A stretch of 64,000 bases of DNA from assembly GCF_003143755.1 (NCBI RefSeq), contig NZ_QFRI01000002.1, positions 357,953-421,952 of the forward strand. The letters run 5' to 3'. Shown here in pieces: positions 55,263-62,007 of this stretch; position 1 is the stretch's first letter, and each line of letters opens with the position of its first letter. The notes under the pieces are model-generated. The model made no database searches. It was not told the origin of the DNA and saw only the letters and a list, made by a program, of their open reading frames with translations. Both the position numbers and the translations under genes were made by a program. The stretch comes from Algibacter marinivivus (GTDB taxonomy: Bacteria > Bacteroidota > Bacteroidia > Flavobacteriales > Flavobacteriaceae).

Positions 55263-55583
55263 GTGAAATTTGTAACAATCATATTATCATTAATTATACT
55301 ATTGCTTTCAGCAAAGCCTTGTTCTGATGGGCAAAATATAGAAGACCAGCAGCATCAAGACGAGATAAGTACAAATCATAATCATCAAGAAGATAGCGAC
55401 GATTCTTGTCCTGTAACTTGTATTTGTAATTGTTGCGGTATGACAATTACTTACGAACCCATCAAGACATTTGATTTAAAACTTAATATTGAAATCTCAA
55501 CGGATTTAATTTCTACATATCAACCTATTTACGGGTTTAATTTCCTTTCCAATATTTGGCATCCGCCACAAGTAATCAGCTAA
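55263..55583 (+). CDS. Small exported His/Cys-rich protein (DUF6660-like)
   Basis: 106 residues from GTG. A signal peptide (MKFVTIILSLIILLLSAKPC) is followed by a run of His, Glu and Asp (QQHQDEISTNHNHQEDSDD) and a cysteine block CPVTCICNCCGM, both suited to metal binding. I recall this small family, DUF6660, in front of TonB-dependent receptors in Bacteroidota. It starts the operon with the receptor (49-bp gap) and the Fur regulator. A periplasmic metal-binding role is inference. Confidence 0.75.
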   Translation: MKFVTIILSLIILLLSAKPCSDGQNIEDQQHQDEISTNHNHQEDSDDSCPVTCICNCCGMTITYEPIKTFDLKLNIEISTDLISTYQPIYGFNFLSNIWHPPQVIS

Positions 55584-55632
55584 AACAAATCGATTTTAAA
55601 TCAATTATTTAGTTAATTACAAATACAATTCA

Positions 55633-57819
55633 ATGAATAAATACCTATTGAGCATAAAGCTCATATTAATACTTTGCCTATCGTTACAGGCACAAACATC
55701 AGACATACAAATAAAAGTCCTAACAGAAGCTGAAAACGAGCCTTTATTGGGCGCAACGGTTTATTTTGAAGCATTAGAAAAAGGAGCAGTAACCGATTTT
55801 GATGGTATTGCAACTTTTACAGAAATACCAGATGGTCAGCATCAAATAATAATTTCCTTTTTAGGCTTTGAAGCATTTGAGACAACAATTCAAATTCCAA
55901 GTAATACAGCGTTAGTCTTTAAATTAAAAGAAGGTGGTAATCAATTAGATGCTGTAGTACTGCAATCTTCAAGAAGTACGAGAACCGTTAGAAAAATACC
56001 GACACGTATAGAGTTTATAGGTGCAGAGGAATTAGGAGAAAAAGCAATAATGAATCCTACTAATATTTCTATGGTGCTTCGTGAAAGCACAGGAATACAA
56101 ATGCAACAAACATCATTAAGTAGTGGGAGTACCAATATTCGTATTCAAGGTTTAGATGGTAGGTACACACAGCTTTTAAGAGATGGATTTCCATTATATG
56201 GTGGTTTCTCAAGTGGGTTAAGTATTTTACAAATACCACCTTTAGACTTACAACAATTTGAAATTATTAAAGGAAGTTCGTCAACACTTTATGGTGGAGG
56301 TGCTATTGCAGGATTAGTAAATATGGTATCTAAAACACCAGATGAAGAACCTGCATTAGATATTATGCTAACTCAAACCCAAGCGTTAGGAAGTACTGCC
56401 AATGTATTTTATAGCAAACGAAATGAAAAATTCGGTGTATCACTTTATGGTTCTGGTCATTACCAAAAAGCATACGACCCAGAAGATGATGGCTTTAGTA
56501 ACCTACCAAAAACAACATCAATTTCATTCAATCCAAAATTATTTTATTATCCATCAGATAAAACAACACTTTGGTTTGGATTAAACGGAACGTACGATGA
56601 TAGAATTGGTGGAGATATTACCAAAATTGAAAGTGGTGAAGAAGGTATTCATCAATATACAGAAGAAAACAATTCAAAACGATTAAGCAGTCAATTGGTA
56701 TATCAAACACAATTAGATTCCGTTAGTTCAGTAGAGTTTAAAAATAGTGTCTCTTTTTTCGATAGGAATTTAACCGTTCCGGATTTCAATTTTGATGGCA
56801 AACAGACAAATACGTTTACTGAAATCACATATAATACAGCATCAGAAAAAACGGATTGGATAGTTGGAGCTAATCTTTATACCTCAAATTTCGATGAAAA
56901 TGATAACGCACCACTACAGAGAGACCAAAAAGATGTAACCTTTGGCGCATTTGCAAATAATATTTATGATTTATCAGATAATTGGATATTAGAAACAGGA
57001 TTAAGAGCAGATTATAATACGGATTTCGGTTTCTTTCCACTTCCAAGAATTTCATTACTTTATAAAAACAATAGTGGATTTTCAAGTAGAATTGGTGGAG
57101 GTTTAGGGTATAAGATTCCTGATATTTTTACAGAAGAAGCAGAGTATATCAATTTTGAAAATGTGCTTGCTATAGATAAATCTACAGTAGATGCAGAACG
57201 TTCTTATGGTGTTAATTTCGATGTGAATTATCAAACACGATTATCGGATGAGATTGGTTTTTCCATAAACCAATTATTCTATGTGACTGCTATTAATGAT
57301 GGACTGCTTTTAAATTCTACAGATAACGGTTTATTTCAGTTTGAAAATGCACCAGATGAAATCTTTAGCAAAGGAGCAGAAACCAATATTAAGTTTACTT
57401 ACAAAGACTTTAGATGGTTTTTAAACTATGCGCTTATTGATACCAAACTAAATTATTTACCTGGCAATCCACAAAAGCCATTAACAGCAAAGCATAACGC
57501 AGGTAGTGTTTTAATGTACGAATCTGAAAAATGGCGTATTGGTTATGAAACCTTTTATACAGGAAAACAATTCTTATCCAATGGTACAGAAACTACAGAC
57601 TTTGTAACTATGGGTTTATTGGTGATGCGTAATTTTAAATTAGGAAGTGTATTTGTGAATTTTGAGAATTTTACAGATAGAAGACAAAGCAGGTTTTCAC
57701 CTTTGGTTTTACCACCTCACGAAAATCCTGTTTTCCCAGAAATATATGCGCCAACAGATGGTTTTATATTTAGTGTAGGACTTATTATTAAACCATTTGG
57801 AAACGAACACCACGATTAA
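55633..57819 (+). CDS. TonB-dependent outer-membrane receptor of the metal island
   Basis: 728 residues. Signal peptide 1-20, a carboxypeptidase-regulatory-like beta domain (about 22-110: ENEPLLGATVYFEA, DGQHQIIISFLGFEA), a plug (IRIQGLDGRYTQLLRDGFPLYGG, SSSTLYGGGAIAGLVNMVSK) and a beta barrel ending NFENFTDRRQSRFSPL to FSVGLIIKPFG. Single-protein receptors without a SusD partner normally take up siderophores, cobalamin or metals. Placement between a metal-binding small protein and a Fur gene suggests import or sensing of a metal chelate. Confidence 0.92.
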   Translation: MNKYLLSIKLILILCLSLQAQTSDIQIKVLTEAENEPLLGATVYFEALEKGAVTDFDGIATFTEIPDGQHQIIISFLGFEAFETTIQIPSNTALVFKLKEGGNQLDAVVLQSSRSTRTVRKIPTRIEFIGAEELGEKAIMNPTNISMVLRESTGIQMQQTSLSSGSTNIRIQGLDGRYTQLLRDGFPLYGGFSSGLSILQIPPLDLQQFEIIKGSSSTLYGGGAIAGLVNMVSKTPDEEPALDIMLTQTQALGSTANVFYSKRNEKFGVSLYGSGHYQKAYDPEDDGFSNLPKTTSISFNPKLFYYPSDKTTLWFGLNGTYDDRIGGDITKIESGEEGIHQYTEENNSKRLSSQLVYQTQLDSVSSVEFKNSVSFFDRNLTVPDFNFDGKQTNTFTEITYNTASEKTDWIVGANLYTSNFDENDNAPLQRDQKDVTFGAFANNIYDLSDNWILETGLRADYNTDFGFFPLPRISLLYKNNSGFSSRIGGGLGYKIPDIFTEEAEYINFENVLAIDKSTVDAERSYGVNFDVNYQTRLSDEIGFSINQLFYVTAINDGLLLNSTDNGLFQFENAPDEIFSKGAETNIKFTYKDFRWFLNYALIDTKLNYLPGNPQKPLTAKHNAGSVLMYESEKWRIGYETFYTGKQFLSNGTETTDFVTMGLLVMRNFKLGSVFVNFENFTDRRQSRFSPLVLPPHENPVFPEIYAPTDGFIFSVGLIIKPFGNEHHD

Positions 57820-57821
57820 TT

Positions 57822-58235
57822 ATGGAAACAATAGAACAATTATTAGAGTCAAAAGATATTCGCATAACGGCAATGCGTTTGCTTATATATAAGTTTCTTG
57901 CAGAAAAAGAGATAGCAGTAACATTGAGTGACATTGAAAATGCTTTTGAAAAAGCAGATAGAACTACCTTATACAGAACTATTAAAACTTTTGAAGAAAA
58001 GGATATTGTACATCAAATTGATGATGGCACAGGAATTACTAAATATGCATTGTGTGAACAAGGTTGTAGTTGTGATATAAAAACAGATTTACACTTACAC
58101 TTCCATTGTAACAATTGCAATGAAACCATTTGCCTAACAAACCATAAAATCCCTCAAATTAAAGTGCCTGATGGCTTTGTTTCGGAAAATGTAAACTTGG
58201 TTGTAAAAGGTATATGTGATAAGTGTAGTGGATAA
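57822..58235 (+). CDS. Fur-family metal-responsive repressor
   Basis: 137 residues. Winged helix (LLESKDIRITAMRLLIYKFL, ADRTTLYRTIKTFEEKDIVHQ) and C-terminal dimer domain with metal ligands: CEQGCSCD, HLHFHCNNCNE and GICDKCSG as structural zinc sites. Whether it senses iron, zinc or another metal cannot be decided, but the many His and Cys and the neighbours favour zinc or copper-type ions. It starts 2 bp after the receptor stop. Matching operators lie before this operon and just after this gene. Confidence 0.88.
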   Translation: METIEQLLESKDIRITAMRLLIYKFLAEKEIAVTLSDIENAFEKADRTTLYRTIKTFEEKDIVHQIDDGTGITKYALCEQGCSCDIKTDLHLHFHCNNCNETICLTNHKIPQIKVPDGFVSENVNLVVKGICDKCSG

Positions 58236-58237
58236 CA

Positions 58238-58254
58238 AATGCACTTCCATTGCA
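58238..58254 (+). promoter_or_regulatory. Predicted Fur-family operator 2
   Basis: AATGCA-CTTCC-ATTGCA, the same layout as at 55221-55237 (11-bp period, CC before the second unit). A -7-like TACTTTTA follows after 13 bp. It begins 3 bp after the regulator's stop codon and precedes the DUF3703-merTP-ATPase operon. Confidence 0.65.
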
Positions 58255-58291
58255 CTTACTATTAAATTACTTTTATCCAAAATTAGTGGAT

Positions 58292-58654
58292 ATGAAGTTT
58301 AATACTAAAATACCTAAACATCTTAAACAGGCTTATAACGAAGAAATAAAACAATACAGTTTATGTTTAGAAAATAAACAGTTTGGTTATGCTTGGTTTC
58401 ATTTAGAGCGTAGTCATATAATAGGACAGTCTTATCCTATAGAACATACCTATTCACATTGGCTAATGCTAAAATTTGGATTTAGACAAAAAGATACTAA
58501 AGAAGTAATAGGTCAAATAGTTAGGTTGTTTGTGGGTGGCTGGAAATCATTTATAAATCACGTTCCACTTGGTAATACTGGTGGCGCAAACGTACCACCA
58601 TTAAAACGTATGCCTATTCCAAAAGACATTGAAAAATTATTAGATATAGAATGA
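58292..58654 (+). CDS. DUF3703 family protein
   Basis: 120 residues from the ATG at 58292. An upstream frame to 58250 would overlap the operator. HLERSHIIGQSYPIEHTYSHWLML and GQIVRLFVGG, with GNTGGANVPPLKRMPIP near the end, mark DUF3703, which is found in Gram-negative metal and mercury clusters. No enzyme activity is known. The stop overlaps the merTP start by 4 bp (ATGA). Confidence 0.85.
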   Translation: MKFNTKIPKHLKQAYNEEIKQYSLCLENKQFGYAWFHLERSHIIGQSYPIEHTYSHWLMLKFGFRQKDTKEVIGQIVRLFVGGWKSFINHVPLGNTGGANVPPLKRMPIPKDIEKLLDIE

Positions 58655-59244
58655 AAAATAAATTAGCGGTTACAAGTATCCTAACAGCAATCACAGCTTC
58701 ATTGTGTTGCATCACACCTGTTTTGGCATTAATTGCAGGAACAAGTGGTGTAGCTTCAACTTTTTCTTGGATAGAACCATTTAGACCTTACTTAATAGGG
58801 CTAACTATATTAGTTCTTCTCTTTGCTTGGTATCAAAAATTAAAACCAGAAAAAGAAATCGACTGTGAATGTGAAACGGATAAAGAACCAAAATTTATGC
58901 AGTCAAAAACCTTTTTAGGCATTGTAACAGCTTTTGCAATTGTGATGTTGGCTTTCCCATACTACTCAAGTATGTTATATCCAAAAACCGAAAAACAAAT
59001 CATAATAGTTGATAAATCAAATATAAAAACAATAGAGTATAAAATAAGTGGAATGACTTGTGCCAGTTGTGAAGCACACGTTAACCACGAAGTAAATAAA
59101 CTTAACGGAATTGTAAACTCAAAAACATCATACGAAAATGGTAACGCAATCATTGAGTTTGACGAAACTAAAACCAATGAATTGGAGATTGAGAAAGCAA
59201 TTAACGCAACAGGTTATAAAGTAACTAACAAAAAAGAAAATTAA
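58651..59244 (+). CDS. merTP: Mercuric transport fusion protein MerTP
   Basis: 197 residues. Three membrane helices of MerT type with the ion-binding pair SLCCITP at residues 18-22, a cytosolic Cys segment CECE, and a C-terminal heavy-metal-associated domain with GMTCASC (cysteines 137 and 140) that stands in for MerP. The fused form is common in Bacteroidota. It brings Hg(II) into the cytoplasm for MerA, yet no merA is in the window. Another ion (for example zinc) may be the substrate in this context. Its stop and the start of the next gene share one base. Confidence 0.9.
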   Translation: MKNKLAVTSILTAITASLCCITPVLALIAGTSGVASTFSWIEPFRPYLIGLTILVLLFAWYQKLKPEKEIDCECETDKEPKFMQSKTFLGIVTAFAIVMLAFPYYSSMLYPKTEKQIIIVDKSNIKTIEYKISGMTCASCEAHVNHEVNKLNGIVNSKTSYENGNAIIEFDETKTNELEIEKAINATGYKVTNKKEN

Positions 59245-59450
59245 TGAAAACCATATTAAAATCGGAAATCACTTGCCCTAACTGCGGACATAAAAAAGTA
59301 GAAGATATGCCAACAAATGCTTGTCAATTCTTCTACGAGTGTGAGCATTGTAAAACGGTTCTAAAACCAAACGAAGGTGATTGTTGTGTGTATTGTTCTT
59401 ATGGAACAGTTCCCTGTCCACCAATTCAAGAAAATAAAAGTTGTTGTTAA
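59244..59450 (+). CDS. GDCCVxC small zinc-ribbon-like protein
   Basis: 68 residues with eleven cysteines: TCPNCGHKK, CEHCK, GDCCVYCSYGTVPCPP and a final SCC. The GDCCVxCSYG motif defines a small protein family found near mercury and other metal genes in Bacteroidota and Proteobacteria. It overlaps the merTP stop by one base and ends 10 bp before the ATPase. A metal-chaperone or buffering role is inference. Confidence 0.85.
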   Translation: MKTILKSEITCPNCGHKKVEDMPTNACQFFYECEHCKTVLKPNEGDCCVYCSYGTVPCPPIQENKSCC

Positions 59451-59460
59451 AACTAACTTG

Positions 59461-61413
59461 ATGAAAAAAAAGAAAGTCAATTTAAGAGATTTAAAACCAA
59501 ATTCAGAAGAACAACATTCTCACGATGATGGTCACGACCACGGAAATGGAAGTGCATTCAAAACATACATTCCAGCACTTATAAGTTTTGTGATGCTAAT
59601 CGTAGGAATTGCTGTAGATTATTTTGATGCCATTCCTCAATTTGAAGGATGGATTCGAGTAGTTTGGTACACTTTAGCATATATTCCAGTTGGGTTTCCT
59701 GTAATTAAAGAAGGATGGAAAAGTCTTATAAAAGGCGATGTTTTTACCGAGTTCTTTTTAATGTCTATTGCCACCATTGGTGCGTTTATCATTGGTGAAT
59801 ATCCTGAAGGTGTGGCAGTAATGCTATTTTATGCAGTAGGAGAATTATTTCAAAACGCAGCAGTTAATAGAGCAAAAGGAAATATTAAAGCCTTATTAGA
59901 TGTTAGGCCAAAAGAAGCCAATGTATTTCGTGATGGTGATTATATAAGTGTATCGCCCGAAGCTGTAAATATTGGCGAGAAAATACAAATTCGAGTAGGT
60001 GAAAAAATTCCATTGGATGGTATTTTATTATCCGAAAAAGCATCTCTAAACACCGCAGCATTAACAGGAGAAAGCAAACCAGATTCTATTCAGAAAGATG
60101 CAAAGGTTTATGCAGGTAGTATTAATTTAGAAAGCGTTATTGAAGTTGAGGTAACCAACATCTTTGAAGATAGTTCTATTGCGAGAATATTAGACTTGGT
60201 TCAAAATGCAACAGCTCGTAAGTCTAAAACAGAATTGTTTATCAGACAGTTTGCTCGTATCTACACACCAATTGTAGTGTTTTTAGCTATTGGTGTTACT
60301 TTTATACCTTACTTTTTTGTAGATGATTATGTATTTAGAGATTGGTTATACAGAGCATTAATTTTCTTGGTAATATCTTGTCCTTGTGCGTTAGTGATTT
60401 CAATACCATTAGGTTATTTCGGTGGTTTGGGAGCAGCTTCAAAAAATGGAATTTTATTTAAAGGTGCTTCATTTTTAGATGCAATGACCAAGATAAATAC
60501 TTTGGTAATGGACAAAACAGGAACCGTTACCAAAGGTGTTTTTAAAATCAAAGAAGTAAAAGCAATCGGTTGGAAAGAAACCGAATTTATGCAATATTTA
60601 ATGGCGATGGAAGAACAATCCACGCATCCAATAGCTAAAGCCATAATGGTATATAAAGGAACTGAAAATAGCTATGAAGCAAAAGAAGTTTCTGAAATTG
60701 CTGGTAAAGGATTAAAAGGTATAGTAAACGATAAAACTGTTTTAGTAGGTAACAAAGCCTTGATGACTACCAATAGTATTGATATTCCAAGTGAAACGGA
60801 AACTATTGTAGAATCTATAGTATTAGTTGCAATCGATAATCAATTTGCAGGTTATGTAGTAATAGCGGATGAATTAAAAGAGGATGCAAAAGAAACTATT
60901 ACAGAATTACACAAAGTAGGCATTAAAAATATTATGATGCTTTCCGGTGATAAAGATTCCATTACGCAACAAGTCGCTAAAGAGTTGAATATCGAAAATG
61001 CTAAAGGTGGTTTACTACCAGAAGATAAATTAAACGAAGTTGAAATTTTAAAGAAAAATCCTGAAAACAAAATAGCCTTTATAGGTGATGGTATTAACGA
61101 TGCACCAGTTTTAGCAGCGAGTAACGTTGGTATTGCAATGGGTGGTTTAGGTAGTGATGTAGCTATTGAAACAGCAGACGTTATAATTCAAACAGACCAG
61201 CCTTCAAAAGTAGTTAGAGCCATTAAAATAAGTCGTTCTACAAGAAAAATTGTTTGGCAGAATATCATTTTAGCGTTTGGAGTTAAAGTTATTGTATTGA
61301 TATTAGGAGCAGGTGGTTTAGCCACAATGTGGGAAGCAGTTTTTGCAGATGTAGGAGTAGCATTATTAGCAATTTTAAATGCAGTTAGATTACAACGAAT
61401 GAGTTGGGATTAA
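59461..61413 (+). CDS. Heavy-metal P1B-type ATPase (Zn/Cd/Pb group)
   Basis: 650 residues from the ATG at 59461; frames upstream read across the GDCCVxC gene. Features: a His-rich start (HSHDDGHDHG) instead of an HMA domain, actuator TGES, membrane CPC at 307-309, phosphorylation DKTGT with Asp351, the HP motif STHPIAKAI and hinge GDGINDAPVLA. The CPC context and lack of HMA fit the ZntA/CadA group. It exports divalent ions. With MerTP and the small Cys protein it forms one operon under predicted operator 2. Confidence 0.93.
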   Translation: MKKKKVNLRDLKPNSEEQHSHDDGHDHGNGSAFKTYIPALISFVMLIVGIAVDYFDAIPQFEGWIRVVWYTLAYIPVGFPVIKEGWKSLIKGDVFTEFFLMSIATIGAFIIGEYPEGVAVMLFYAVGELFQNAAVNRAKGNIKALLDVRPKEANVFRDGDYISVSPEAVNIGEKIQIRVGEKIPLDGILLSEKASLNTAALTGESKPDSIQKDAKVYAGSINLESVIEVEVTNIFEDSSIARILDLVQNATARKSKTELFIRQFARIYTPIVVFLAIGVTFIPYFFVDDYVFRDWLYRALIFLVISCPCALVISIPLGYFGGLGAASKNGILFKGASFLDAMTKINTLVMDKTGTVTKGVFKIKEVKAIGWKETEFMQYLMAMEEQSTHPIAKAIMVYKGTENSYEAKEVSEIAGKGLKGIVNDKTVLVGNKALMTTNSIDIPSETETIVESIVLVAIDNQFAGYVVIADELKEDAKETITELHKVGIKNIMMLSGDKDSITQQVAKELNIENAKGGLLPEDKLNEVEILKKNPENKIAFIGDGINDAPVLAASNVGIAMGGLGSDVAIETADVIIQTDQPSKVVRAIKISRSTRKIVWQNIILAFGVKVIVLILGAGGLATMWEAVFADVGVALLAILNAVRLQRMSWD

Positions 61414-61484
61414 GCAGATTATTCAATTAAACTTCTGTTAAACAAAATCAATAGTTGTTAAAATTTCGTAACTTCGCAATCAAT

Positions 61485-61898
61485 ATGAAGCAGTTTTTCC
61501 ATAAAATAATGTCTTTAGCAATGGCTTTTGTAGTGTTATGCTCTACAATGTCATTTACTGTGAATATACATTATTGTGGAGATACTTTAGTAGAAACTGC
61601 TATCTTTCAAAAAGCCAAAGGGTGCGGAATGGAAATGGAAAAGCCTTCAACCGAAGGATGTTCTATTACCAAGAAAAATTGTTGTGATGATGAACAATTA
61701 GCAATTGAAGGTCAAGACGAATTACAATTGCAAGTTGACAAAATCTCATTTGAGCAACAGGTATTCATCGCTTCATTTGTTTATACTTTTATTAACCTTT
61801 TTGAAGGTTTAGACAATAATGTATCTACTTACGAAGAATATAAACCGCCACTCGTCGTCAGGCAACTCTACAAGATTGACGAGACATACTTAATTTGA
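61485..61898 (+). CDS. HYC_CC_PP family exported protein
   Basis: 137 residues from the ATG at 61485 (an in-frame start at 61455 gives a longer, less typical N-terminus). Signal peptide, then NIHYCGDTLVE, a C-x-M pair, KKNCCDDEQ and YKPPLVVRQ, which are the HYC, CC and PP features after which the family is named. These small proteins occur next to CusA/CzcA pumps in Bacteroidota and may hand metal to them. It lies 71 bp after the ATPase and 109 bp before the pump gene. Confidence 0.88.
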   Translation: MKQFFHKIMSLAMAFVVLCSTMSFTVNIHYCGDTLVETAIFQKAKGCGMEMEKPSTEGCSITKKNCCDDEQLAIEGQDELQLQVDKISFEQQVFIASFVYTFINLFEGLDNNVSTYEEYKPPLVVRQLYKIDETYLI

Positions 61899-61918
61899 TT
61901 TTTAAACAATAGACTCTT

Positions 61919-61978
61919 TTATCCTATGACTGCAATGTCGTAAGGATAATTTGCTGTATTCGGTGTTTTTCAAACACC
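61919..61978 (+). other. Two hairpins between the HYC_CC_PP and pump genes
   Basis: TTATCCTATGAC (61919-61930) pairs with GTCGTAAGGATAA (61937-61949) with one bulge, and GGTGTTT (61962-61968) pairs with AAACACC (61972-61978). The latter may act as a weak attenuator or mRNA-stability element 29 bp before the pump start. There is no strong U tail. Confidence 0.4.
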
Positions 61979-62007
61979 AATGTCTAATTGTTTAATTATC
62001 AAAGCCA

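Noticed and set aside
59377-59460. Longer start of the P-type ATPase within the GDCCVxC gene
   Set aside because: The 28 extra residues are out-of-frame translation of the Cys-rich gene. The ATG at 59461, 10 bp after its stop, is natural.
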